A stretch of DNA of 64,000 nt from Flammula alnicola (Eukaryota > Basidiomycota > Agaricomycetes > Agaricales > Strophariaceae). The notes under the pieces are model-generated. The model ran no database searches, had not been told where the DNA came from, and saw only the letters and a program-made list of their open reading frames with translations. Location: contig JADNRV010000038.1 in the NCBI GenBank assembly GCA_015499995.1, forward strand, positions 248,001 through 312,000, written 5' to 3'. The position numbers and the translations under genes are program-made. Below, one piece after another: positions 10,621 to 20,365 of the stretch; the stretch's first letter is position 1; each line of letters opens with the position of its first letter.

Positions 10621-11054
10621 CCCAACCCTCCGCAGAAAAAAGCGTTACGCTTGGAATACCGCAGGAACAACTTTCCTATTTTGGAATGATGGCATCAGCT
10701 GCCTTTGTCTGATGTGTGTTGCCTTTTCGGTGTTAATTGATTGTTGTCAGCACTTCTGATTTATTTTTTGGTATTGTTACAAATTAAATTAAATAACTAA
10801 AAAGTTGGCATGTGGCCTTTGGGAAAAGAGAGGATGCGCCCACTGCGAGCTGGCAGTGGAACATGAATAATTGCGTGTTTTCTTTTTCTCGTGGGTCTGG
10901 GCGCACCAGGTGCATGTTGAAAGTGCGGTAGAGAAGCGGTCTATGACGGCCCGAATCAGAGTTCGGTACAGTCCGGCAACCTAATACGGGCGCAGCTCCC
11001 ATTTGTCAACCAAACGTTTAACTCGCTTCCCACCAACCTCCCACAATCGACACA
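10621..11054. other. upstream region of the S28 peptidase gene
   Basis: No gene is supported. A C-rich/T-rich stretch just before the start codon (ccaccaacctcccacaatcgacaca, about 11030-11053) is typical of fungal transcription-start regions. Confidence 0.4.
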
Positions 11055-13454
11055 ATGCATGGAAAGACCTCCTTGGTCTTTGCCGTGCTTTGGTTAGCTG
11101 GCACGACAAATGCACTGTCCAAGGTCGACCAAGCTCGCATTCTTGGACCGCAAGGCGTGAACCTTTGGATGCTGGACAAGGTCGCCCAAAATACATACAT
11201 CGCTCAAGAGGGCTCTCAAAAAACTTTCAAGGCGGATGATACCTATGACTTTCCTGCCCAATGGTTTAAGCAACCGTTGGACCATTTTGACAAAAACTCG
11301 AAGCATTCTTTCCATCAACGTTATTGGGTCAGCACGCGTCACTACAAGCCCCGACCTGGCGCGCCTGTAATTGTCCTGGATGGTGGAGAAACTAGTGGAG
11401 AGGTTAGTCATGGATCTTGCACCGTGCTCCAGGCATAACGCAAATAACAATGACTCAACAGGACCGCCTTCCTTTCTTAGATACTGGAATTGTCGAGATA
11501 TTAACTCGCGCAACAGGAGGTGTGGGAGTCATCTTGGAACACAGATACTACGGTGAGTCGGTGTTCAAGACTCAAGAATCCATAGGCATTCCTCATTCCT
11601 TATGATAGGACAATCTATTCCGGTTTCCAATTTCTCCACGGACGCACTTCGGTATGTCGTACACTCATCGTAAGCACCTTGCGCGATGCTAACGCATATT
11701 CTATGTAGTTTTCTCAACAACGACCAGTCAGCAGCAGACAGCGCCAATTTTATGAAGAACGTTAAATTTGACGGTGTCGATGAGGACTTGACAGCTCCTG
11801 GTACTCCATGGATTTATTACGGGGTAAGCAATATCACTTGTTAACTTGTTTCCAATTCAGAGGACTCGACTCTTAAAGTAGGGCTCGTACGCCGGCGCTC
11901 GTGCGGCACACATGAAAGTTCTATATCCTGACATCGTCTGGGGAGCGATCGCATCAAGTGGTATAGTACCCTCCACCGCAACTTAAGCAGGCAGAGTTTG
12001 TTGACGTTGATCGGTCTCTAGCCGTGACACATGCTGCTCTGGAGAATTGGCAATACATGGAGGTCATTCGGGAGGCAGCAGACTCGAAGTGCGCTGACCA
12101 TCTTGTCAATTCGATAAATACCATCGACGATGTGCTTATTGGCGGCAATAAATTCTTCAAGAACCAATTAAAGAAGCTCTTTGGCCTCGGTGATCTTGAA
12201 CACGACGAGGACTTTGTATCGGTGTTGGAGGTGCGCCATTAACCTCATATCGATGTTATCGTGTCTGATGTCAATTAGAGTCCTCTCGGCTCGTGGCAAG
12301 CCAAATGTTGGGATCCGGAGGTCGGCAGCACGGGGTTCGATGATTTCTGTGATTTCTTGGACAAGCCATTTGGAAGGGTAACAACCGCAGCTCTGGATCT
12401 TCCCTTCGGACATGAAGACAGAAAGGTGTTCCTCGAAGATGGTCTCGCGCTTGATATCGCTATCATAAACTACGGAAAATGGGTCAAAGAGGTACGGAAT
12501 ACTTGCTGTGAATCGCATGGTTGTTCGAGTGCTCTGACATATGCATACAACGCAGCATGTCGTCACTCGTTGCCCTTCTGACTTCTCGGTGGAAGACGTG
12601 AGCACATAACACTGCCGACTAGTTTTTAGCATCTGAAGCTGACCAATGCACCTATGCTTGTCCTTCCAGTGTTTTGGTACCTTCGATGATGAGAAATACA
12701 AAGACATCGGCATTGACCAAGACTGGCGTCTCTGGCTCTTCCAGGTCTGCACAGAATGGGGATATTTCACTGTATGTTATATTTTCGCCATCTCTTGTCT
12801 TTCCTACCGGCCGAGCTAATTCCTACCCTCGAAAGACTGCTCCTCCTGATCAGAATATGGCTCGAATCGTCTCCAAATTATTGACTCTCGGATACGAGTC
12901 CAAGATATGCAAGCAAGTTAGTCGTGCTTCACCATTATTTCGTTCGAACTACTAAGTGACTGACACATTTTCAAAGGCCTTCCCACCCGGCAAGCATTTC
13001 TCTGTCCCTTCTTTGCCCAATATAACGGCCGTCAATGCTCTGGGCGATTTCTGGATCGCAGCTGATCGGCTGGCCATCATCGACGGTGAAGGTTCGTCAA
13101 TCTGCCTCTTCTCATTAATTGAGTCGGAGTCATGATGACAAATCCTTCTTTCTTCAGTCGATCCATGGAGACCCGATACCCCACATAGCGATGATGCCGA
13201 AGAGCGTGAAGACACCCTCCTTCGTCCCTTCAAGCTTATACCCGGTGAGCTTTGTATTATTTATCAACAATCTATCGTAGGTCTGAGATATTCTGTCAGA
13301 TGGTGTGCACCACTACGACGAATACGGCTTAGCCAACCTCTTCGAGGAACCTGCCGAGATTCGCAAGATCCATGCGGAGATGATCACATTTGTGAATTCA
13401 TGGTTAAGGGACTGGAACGTTGAGCACGGTATTGATGATACAACGGAGCTCTAG
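11055..13454 (+). CDS. secreted serine carboxypeptidase, peptidase family S28
   Basis: S28 enzymes (lysosomal Pro-X carboxypeptidase and fungal relatives) cleave peptides near the C-terminus, often after proline. Thirteen exons give 559 residues: 11055-11402, 11462-11552, 11609-11651, 11709-11823, 11882-11960, 12022-12230, 12279-12491, 12556-12597, 12670-12771, 12836-12916, 12977-13091, 13158-13244, 13300-13454. The first 20 residues (MHGKTSLVFAVLWLAGTTNA) form a signal peptide. Visible family signatures are QPLDHFD, LEHRYYG, the nucleophile motif GGSYAG split by an intron, the late Asp in IIDGEVDPW and the catalytic-His region DGVHHYDEYG. All three triad regions are present and total length is divisible by three, so the gene looks intact. 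It is probably secreted and used in extracellular protein breakdown. It borders the repeat-rich block upstream and the retroelement downstream. Confidence 0.92.
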
Positions 13455-13816
13455 GGAAGAGGACAATTTATTTAGTGTCTAGTACTTGCTTTGTGGTTTT
13501 ATTTGAACGGATCGTATGTACATTTATTAAGTTCCGCGATGAGCAAGCGCGAGGTACGAGCGCAAGATCATAATCGGATAAGATAACGTCAGGGCGTCAG
13601 AATCAGACCCCTTCGGGTTTGTACATCATAAGTACAAATACGAATATTAACCGCTCGACAAGGAGCGCTTCTCCCCATCGCTCAGGATCTGATTCTGACG
13701 CGAAAAAAGGGTTTTCACAGCTCTCCGTGAATTTTTTCGAGGTCTAACCATCCAGAACAAGTTCCTCCCAACTTTCTCCACACAACCCTGCCTTTTCCCG
13801 TTTTTTCGCCGACACA
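13455..13816. repeat. 5' untranslated region of retroelement with inverted repeat
   Basis: Between the peptidase stop and the first retroelement ORF lies an inverted repeat: GCGTCAGAATCAGA at 13594-13607 and its exact reverse complement at 13688-13701. A smaller one, tgtac...gtaca, lies at about 13620-13636. The sequence from about 13560 to 13816 is probably the 5' terminal and leader region of the element. No matching copy was found after 18930 by eye. Confidence 0.6.
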
Positions 13817-15253
13817 ATGACCGACAATGCCGTTACTGTTCCCGGTGGGGCGGCTCCAGAGGCACAGCCTGACCCACAAACTCCTCCTCGTTTACCTCGC
13901 ACTCACACTAATCCAACGATCATACAGTTACTTAAATCTCTACCCTTGATCTCTAAGCTTCAAAAGAACAAAGAAATCGAGGCCAAGAACGCTGAGAGAG
14001 CTCTGAAAACTCTTAATCACACGCAAGACAAAGTAGCTTTCCCGGACCCTGGCTCCGAAGTAGCGTCTCTTGTCACCCTGGACCCTGCAGATCTGGACCG
14101 CTTCAGGGTCCCCTCCTTCGCTCTGGCTTTCCGCGATTTCATTTATGCTAGCCTAGCCAAATGGATCGCCGATGAAGACATCAAAGACAAAGAGGATGTC
14201 AAGAACAAGCGTAAGGCCGTCGACGAACCCAAACTAACTCCGGATGAAGCTCGGATCGCAAAGCGGCGCTGCATGAACGGCAGGAAAATGGTTCCCTGGA
14301 TTGTAGGCGAGCCGTGGCAGGCCAGCTTCCCCCAGAGCCTATTTGACACAGAAGGCTGTGTTATGGTTCCGCTTTCCTTCTTCCTCAACGAAAACTTACA
14401 GATTCTGAACGTCGAGGCTTCCACGCTCCCCACGGTCAAAACCAATCCTAACCCCGGAGAGACAAAGGGCATCTCGATCCTTGACATCGAGAAGCTCTCG
14501 GCACGGTTTGGCAAGGAACTGACCCTGGACTGCAGCCAATGGACCGAAGCTGCGGGTAACATGTACTTGTTCCAGAAGGAACGGGACGAGCCCAACACGC
14601 AGGAGGTGCACAGCGAATGGTATAATCTACACTTCGGTTTCTATCATTCCCAGACAACGAAGGTTAAATTGTACGACGCGTGGAAAGCTGACGAGCTGAA
14701 ATTCCGTCAGGAGCATTGGGCAAACTATGGGGAATTCACGGGATCTCGATACGATCAGGCCTTTGCGCTATCCGAGAAACAGCACATTATGATGGCAGAA
14801 ATCCGCGACATGATGGCAACCAACAGACCTCCTTCCGGTCGTGACAACGGAAACTTTCCCAAGGCCAATTCCAACTCGAAGTACCCCCCTCGTCCTCGTT
14901 TCTCCGACCGCCCACCCTCTTCGTCCTCCTCGTCCTTTCCATCCGGCAGCAACAGGTCCTCCTCTTTGCCTGCTGACTGCCTCATCTGCGGCGAAAGAGG
15001 CCACGACTCCCGCGTCCACAACGGTAGCACCGCGACCGTTAAATTCAAGGACGGAAAACCAACATGGGCCAAGTACGCCAACCGCGCGCTCGTCACTCCC
15101 AACAACCAGGTCCTATGCATCAATTGGAACGTCAGAGGTAGCAACTCGGTCTGCGCCCACGGCAAGGATGAGCGCGCCCACATCTGCTCCTTCTGTGGCA
15201 GCAAAGACCACCACGCCCTCTCCTGGTCCTGCCGCCCTCCACCACCCAATTGA
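13817..15253 (+). CDS. retroelement ORF1, Gag-like zinc-knuckle protein
   Basis: First ORF of the tyrosine-recombinase retrotransposon, 478 residues. It has no close match that I recognise across most of its length, as is usual for ORF1/Gag. Two Cys/His clusters lie near the C-terminus: CLICGERGHDSRVH (about residues 390-403) and CSFCGSKDHHALSWSC (about 457-472). These resemble nucleic-acid-binding zinc knuckles. A Ser-rich low-complexity linker (about 350-385) precedes them. The ATG at 13817 follows an A-rich context. The ORF ends at 15253 and overlaps the start of ORF2 in another frame. It probably packages element RNA in the cytoplasm. Confidence 0.75.
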   Translation: MTDNAVTVPGGAAPEAQPDPQTPPRLPRTHTNPTIIQLLKSLPLISKLQKNKEIEAKNAERALKTLNHTQDKVAFPDPGSEVASLVTLDPADLDRFRVPSFALAFRDFIYASLAKWIADEDIKDKEDVKNKRKAVDEPKLTPDEARIAKRRCMNGRKMVPWIVGEPWQASFPQSLFDTEGCVMVPLSFFLNENLQILNVEASTLPTVKTNPNPGETKGISILDIEKLSARFGKELTLDCSQWTEAAGNMYLFQKERDEPNTQEVHSEWYNLHFGFYHSQTTKVKLYDAWKADELKFRQEHWANYGEFTGSRYDQAFALSEKQHIMMAEIRDMMATNRPPSGRDNGNFPKANSNSKYPPRPRFSDRPPSSSSSSFPSGSNRSSSLPADCLICGERGHDSRVHNGSTATVKFKDGKPTWAKYANRALVTPNNQVLCINWNVRGSNSVCAHGKDERAHICSFCGSKDHHALSWSCRPPPPN

Positions 15254-17435
15254 CCTCTTCCTTGCCACGGCTCGCCCTCCTCGCCTTTCATACGTAGATT
15301 TTTCACCTTCTATCATCCCTCGCCTACCTTTTAGCTACTCATCACCCGAAGACTCCCTTATTTTTGATAGTATTATTCACCCTTACAACCCAGATGCTTT
15401 TGAATTTTTGCTACGCAAACACGGTCTTTTATCTAGTTACCCTCTCCTTCCTCATAACCTACGATTCGGTTTCCCTTTAGGCCACATGCCCCCGCTTTTA
15501 CATACTGTTATACTCCCTAATAACCCTTCGACGATCTCACATATGGACGAAATTGACGAGTACCTGCGCAAGGAAGTTCTGGCCGGCAGGATGTCTGGCC
15601 CTCTCTCTCGTGAGGAGGCTGAACTCATCCTGCGCGGACCCTTCCAATCCTCTCCTCTCATCGTGTCCGTGCAATCGCAACAACCAAACACCCCCGACAA
15701 GATTCGAATTTGCAACCATCTCTCCAAAGCCACCAAATTCCACGCATCCGTAAACTCCCATATCCACAAGGATGAATTCCCGACAAGGTTCGACACAGCG
15801 TCCAAGGTCGCCGAAATCGTGAGTCCCCACTTCATGTACCCCTCTTCCCCCACACATTCTACCGTCCTTTATGCGCCCCTTTGCGTTTCGTGCGTGGGGT
15901 CACCTTCTTCTATTCGTCGTTCATACGACTTGGGGTATTTGCGCCATGCGCGTTACCCCAGACATTTAACGTCCCCTATTTCCGCACGCCGAGTGTGTTG
16001 ACCTACATTCCGCACGGCGAGTGCGTTGACTACTCACTCCGCACGTCGAGTGCGTTGACTACTCACTCCGCACGTCGAGTGCGTTGACTACCCGCTCCGA
16101 GCATCGAGCGCGAATACTCACTCTGCATGCAGAGCGCGCGAGAGCATATACATACCTCTTTTACCTCCGCTATTCCTTCTCGCTACATGGCACATGATCA
16201 AAATGGTTTCTCATTATCCTCCTGCTATACCACAGATAGCCATGGCACCTCCGGGTACGCAGGCCTGCACCCTTGACATCAAGAAATTTCACAGGACCTG
16301 CCCCGTGTTACCTTCTCACAAACCTTGGCTCGTCGTCCAAGGCTCTCCTGGGAGATTTTTCATCAACCACGCACATCCTTTTGGCGCGGCGTGCGCGAGC
16401 AGCAACGCTGGGATGATCGCGAATGCGGTTGTCGATATCTGGGATGCAGAAGGAGTCCACCCGGTGCCGAAGTACGAAGACGACTTGAAAGCCTTCAGGT
16501 TCCCTACACCCGATGGCCCTTTCGTCGATGGAGACTATCATTACGAGTACGATCGCACTGAGATGCTCCGGCGCGTCTCCTCTCTCAACGTTCCATGGCA
16601 TGAGGAGAAGGGCGACGACTCTTTCACTTTTGTTACAACGTTTATTGGTTTCCTCTGGGACATCCCACAGAAACTAGTCAGCCTTCCAGAGGCAAAACGT
16701 CAGAAGTTTGAAGAACGGGTCCGTCGCTTCCTCGCAAGCTTCAGCAACCAACCTTGCAAGCTGCTGGACATCGAAAAGATACACGGCTCCTTGTGCCACG
16801 TCGCATTCGTCTACCTCGACGGTCGATCTCACCTCCCTTCCCTCTCCAACTTCGCTTCAACCTTCCATAACGACGAATACCAAACACGGCGCCCTCCTCA
16901 CTCCATGATCACGGACCTGAAGTGGTGGCTCGAGAGGCTTTCGCAACCAGGCGTCTCGCGAACCCTCCGCCCAAGAGGACCCCTGGTGGATCTCAGACTC
17001 TATGTCGATGCCTCAACTTCCTGGGGTATCGGTATAGTCATCGGCGATGAGTGGGCGGCATTCCGCCTCTCAGCTTCGTGGAAAATCCCAGGTCGCGACA
17101 TCTGCTGGCTCGAGACGGTTGCCGTCGAGCTCCTCATCTACTTCCTCGAGTGCAGGGGCATTCACGATTGCTACCCGCTCCTACACTCTGACAACCAGGG
17201 CACTATCGGTGCACTCGACAAAGGACGCAGCGGCAACACACACATCAACCTAGCCGTTCGACGTACTCATCTGGTCCTCATGGACCTCTCTATTCTTACT
17301 CAAACTGTTTATATCGAGTCTCACGCCAATCCGGCTGACCCTATCTCGCGCGGAGAACCAGGGCCTGCCGGAAAGCAGCTTATTCCCTCCTTCGAGCTCC
17401 CTGAAGAGCTCCGTAGCTGCTTCACTGATGTCTAG
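15168..17435 (+). CDS. retroelement ORF2, reverse transcriptase-RNase H with intron
   Basis: Copies element RNA into DNA. Two exons, 15168-15818 and 16236-17435, give 616 residues with frame kept across the junction. The donor is gtgagt at 15819 and the acceptor cacag ends at 16235. Reverse-transcriptase motifs on both sides show that the gap is an intron: KIRICNHLSKATKFHASVN before it, then LDIKKFHRT and the catalytic box YEDD after it. RNase H follows with the Asp in LYVDAST, the Glu in WLETVAVE, the Asp in HSDNQGT and the late NPADPISRG. The chosen ATG at 15168 lies inside ORF1 (86-base overlap, other frame); an upstream frameshift start is possible. The stop overlaps the start of ORF3. 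No protease domain is seen, as expected for this order. Confidence 0.85.
15998..16140. repeat. tandem repeat inside the reverse-transcriptase intron
   Basis: About four imperfect units of roughly 30-35 bases built from gcacgtcgagtgcgttgact and actcactcc lie within the 417-base intron 15819-16235. They carry the stops that interrupt ORF2, which shows the segment must be removed for full-length translation. Confidence 0.85.
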
Positions 17436-18930
17436 AATTATCTTTCCTTTCAAACCGGTGACACGTGTCGTCGAGAAGTCTGTGGGTGGGGCAGGGTCTT
17501 TGGACTTGGCCCCTCTGCGCCCCATACGACTTCGAAACCCCTTCCATCCCTATAAACGACCTGTCCCGACTTCAACTACTACCTTGCCTACAGCTCGCGT
17601 CTCTGCTCCGTCTCCTGCTACGACCCTCATCACCATACCAATACCACAATCCCAAACCTCCGAAAACGTTGATCGATTGCCGTCCCGCTCGCTCGACTCC
17701 TCCTCGCGTCATATACGACCGCGGAAACCTCAGAGTGGCCGCCACATCCAGCCAAACCCACTACGGCCTCACGTCGCCGCCGCCGACCGCTTATTCTCGT
17801 GGGATACACCATTCGGCATTCGTCACTGCCAGCATCTCACGACACTCCTTCCCCAACCACTCGTCGACGAGGCCCTGATGTCCATCAGAGGGGCTCTCGC
17901 ACCAAACACGAAAGGTACATATGGCGCAGGCCCTATGCGGTTCACCCAATTCTGCGACAAATGGGGCATCGACGAGGAATTGCGGATGCCCGCGTCATAC
18001 GCTCTCCTGTGCGCATTCATCGGCGCGCATAGAGGGAAGCAATCAGGCCGCACAATCAAGTCATGGATGTCAGGTATTCGATCCTGGCATCTAATCAACC
18101 ATGCCACCTGGTTCGGCGATGACGAGTGGGTCCACATGGCCCGCGTATCGGCCAACAAGGAAGGGACTAAACACAAACGAGAACTCCGCGCCCCCGTCTC
18201 AATCGAACACCTCTCCGCTCTACGTAGGGCCATCAACCTTTCCGATCCTTTCCACGCTGCTGTGTGGGCAGTCGCCGTCTGCACGTTCTTTGGATGCCGT
18301 CGTCTAGGCGAGACAACAGTTACCGTTGGTGCAGATTTTGATGAAAAATACCACGTACTCCGCTCTGCCTCTGTACAATTTCGTCACCAACGCGACAGTT
18401 CTCGCTCCGCCAGCTTTCGCATTCCGTGGACCAAGACAACGAAAGAAGAAGGTGCCACAGTTATCATCACCGCACGAAGAGACGCCCTCTGCCCCGTCAC
18501 GGCTATCCGTAATCACCTCGACGTCAACGCTTCTATACCTCAGTCGTCCGCTCTCTTCGCTTATACATCCCCCTCTGGACTACCCAAGAACCTACTCAAG
18601 CACGAATTCCTCAGTTTTGTCACGGGCATCTGGTCATCTGCTGACTTGGCCCACGTCCTAGGCCATAGCTTTCGCATAGGCGGCGCGGTCGAACTCCTCC
18701 TCGCAGGAGTCCCACCCGAAATCGTCGCGGCTACTGGTGGCTGGACGTCTCTAGCCTTCCTTCTCTACTGGCGCCGCATGGAGGAGATACTTCTGATGAG
18801 CACGTCGAAGGCTTACAATAAATCTCACATCGATAATTTGGCATCGATCTTTGAACAATTCCGTATCAACCATAACATCCCTTCCGCCCTCATCGCTCTC
18901 GCCGCCTCAGACAACAGCCTTGAATTGTAG
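17428..18930 (+). CDS. retroelement ORF3, tyrosine recombinase
   Basis: Site-specific recombinase that would integrate the circular cDNA, in place of a DDE integrase. It has 500 residues and starts at ATG 17428, overlapping the ORF2 stop by eight bases in a start-stop arrangement, which suggests coupled reinitiation. A Pro/Ser-rich N-terminus (about residues 1-115) leads into a core-binding helical domain (ALMSIRGALAPNTKGTYGAG). The catalytic domain follows with all tetrad positions visible: Arg in FFGCRRLGET, His and Arg in GHSFRIGGA, and Tyr in FLLYWRRMEE. The combination of RT, RNase H and tyrosine recombinase places the element in the DIRS order. The absence of a visible methyltransferase favours the Ngaro group known from basidiomycetes. 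The reading frame is intact. Confidence 0.9.
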   Translation: MSRIIFPFKPVTRVVEKSVGGAGSLDLAPLRPIRLRNPFHPYKRPVPTSTTTLPTARVSAPSPATTLITIPIPQSQTSENVDRLPSRSLDSSSRHIRPRKPQSGRHIQPNPLRPHVAAADRLFSWDTPFGIRHCQHLTTLLPQPLVDEALMSIRGALAPNTKGTYGAGPMRFTQFCDKWGIDEELRMPASYALLCAFIGAHRGKQSGRTIKSWMSGIRSWHLINHATWFGDDEWVHMARVSANKEGTKHKRELRAPVSIEHLSALRRAINLSDPFHAAVWAVAVCTFFGCRRLGETTVTVGADFDEKYHVLRSASVQFRHQRDSSRSASFRIPWTKTTKEEGATVIITARRDALCPVTAIRNHLDVNASIPQSSALFAYTSPSGLPKNLLKHEFLSFVTGIWSSADLAHVLGHSFRIGGAVELLLAGVPPEIVAATGGWTSLAFLLYWRRMEEILLMSTSKAYNKSHIDNLASIFEQFRINHNIPSALIALAASDNSLEL

Positions 18931-20164
18931 ATTAGCCTCGTTGCATATCCCTGTTAACCTAGAATTGTTCCGATTAGATCACGACATCCCTGCTTTGATC
19001 ACTGCCTCCTGCATTATAGCTTATTATTTCGTCGCTCTGCATTGTTCTACATATCTCATTAGCTTTAAGTCCTGCTGCATTACCTTTATACTCCTCACTG
19101 TACCTGCTTTACCATAGCCTGCTATCATGTAACCTAACTGGCATATTATTAACCTGAAATTCCGTCACATACACTGCGAACTCAGACATGTGAATTTAAC
19201 TTATCAAGCCAATATTTCCGAGTGACGCTCTACTGGGGCGCCAGTTTGGCTCACCTGTGCCTCACCAAGCTGCCGGTTTGAGCTTACACTCTGATCGGTA
19301 CAGCCGCTTGGTTTTCGGCACATGTTTTGCCACAACCGAGCTCTCCAGACGCTCAGGTCTTGCCCGGCTTTCCTTGCATCAACTTCAGATCGAAATCTGC
19401 AAGTCTCAGGATCACGTGATTCGGCCATTCCCGGCCAATCTTATCGGTGTGATTGGACCCACGCTTCGGCCAATCCCGCTCGCCTTTCGCGATCCAAAAT
19501 CGAGGAGCCTGGGCAAGCCCTAGGCACAAACACGTTATTCGTACCCACGAATTTCGTGTCACCAAATATTTGACTACGTTAAAGTATTCAAATATTTCCA
19601 TCTCTCTCACTTCTAACCGGAACGCTCAAGTTATCTCATCAACAATTTTTTGGACCATCTCCGATTCACGAAGAAATGTTCCGAACATTATCGATGGTTT
19701 TTGGGTCATATATTCTGCACCTCCAAACTACGTTCGTATAAAGACAACCAGTCTCTATTTACTTGATCTAGGAATTGGTAGGAGCCATCGTTCGAGACAT
19801 ACCAAAGCATCGTTAAACAAACTTGAGGCTTGGCGGCCAGTCGAAGCACCGTCAGTCTTCCCTCGAGCCTGACCGCGGGTGCGGAGATGTGGAGGGCAAA
19901 GCGGACACGCTTGTGTCCTTTTTTTCCAGTTTAACTAAGAGCATATTATGTCGAGTAACTACAACCCCGTGGCAGATTGTCTCCCTGATTCCTCCTTCAT
20001 CTCCGCTTCCAACGTAGGCTACTTTCACAACCAAGAAATATTTTTCGATAGTATCTCGGTTATACTACTACTATTCGTTCGGTCTGTCAGACATTATACT
20101 TAGCTGCGAGAAAGAAAAGCAACGTACAATCTGCAGATGGATAGAAAATAAGTATATGGTCCCT
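18931..20164. other. gene-free stretch after the retroelement
   Basis: The first 200-300 bases are probably the element's 3' region (T-rich, no ORF). From about 19200 to 20160 short open frames occur on both strands without recognisable products or splice-supported joins. Confidence 0.4.
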
Positions 20165-20365
20165 TTACCCGACGATCATGAATGGTGGCAGGGTGCTACG
20201 GGTGGGGACAGCAGGGTACGTTATTGTGCTGGTGAATACTCCGCCAGGGTATGTGACTGTAATCCTTGTGACGGTTGGGTTGGAGATGTCATCCTGAGGG
20301 ATAGCAACGGCAGAGACATTGAGAACGAAGACAAGTGTTAAGATAGATACAAAGACGAATTTCAT
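20165..20365 (-). CDS. small secreted protein, unknown
   Basis: A 66-residue frame on the minus strand starting with ATG at 20365. It begins with a clear signal peptide (MKFVFVSILTLVFVLNVSAVA), followed by a short Thr/Pro/Tyr-rich mature part (VTRITVTYPGG, FTSTITYPAVP) without cysteines. A TATAAAA box lies about 65 bases upstream on the same strand (20427-20433). The N-terminus and promoter support a real gene. The protein is too short for a family assignment, and a 3' intron extending it cannot be excluded. Confidence 0.55.
   Translation of the reverse strand: MKFVFVSILTLVFVLNVSAVAIPQDDISNPTVTRITVTYPGGVFTSTITYPAVPTRSTLPPFMIVG

Larger units (their letters stand above)
13560..18930 (+). mobile_element. 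DIRS/Ngaro-order tyrosine-recombinase retrotransposon
   Basis: Coding-complete element carrying Gag-like ORF1, RT-RNase H ORF2 and tyrosine recombinase ORF3 in order, overlapping at each junction. Ngaro elements normally end in split direct repeats and DIRS elements in inverted repeats. Neither could be matched by eye between 13455-13816 and 18931-19600, so the true borders are uncertain and the 3' end may be truncated. With three open frames and conserved catalytic residues it could have moved recently. Confidence 0.85.

Noticed and set aside
14755..15306. antisense frame across the retroelement
   Set aside because: Shadow of ORF1/ORF2 codon structure; no features of its own.
13455..19600. 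LTRs around the retroelement
   Set aside because: No long direct repeats could be matched on the two sides, and a tyrosine recombinase in place of a DDE integrase argues against an LTR element.
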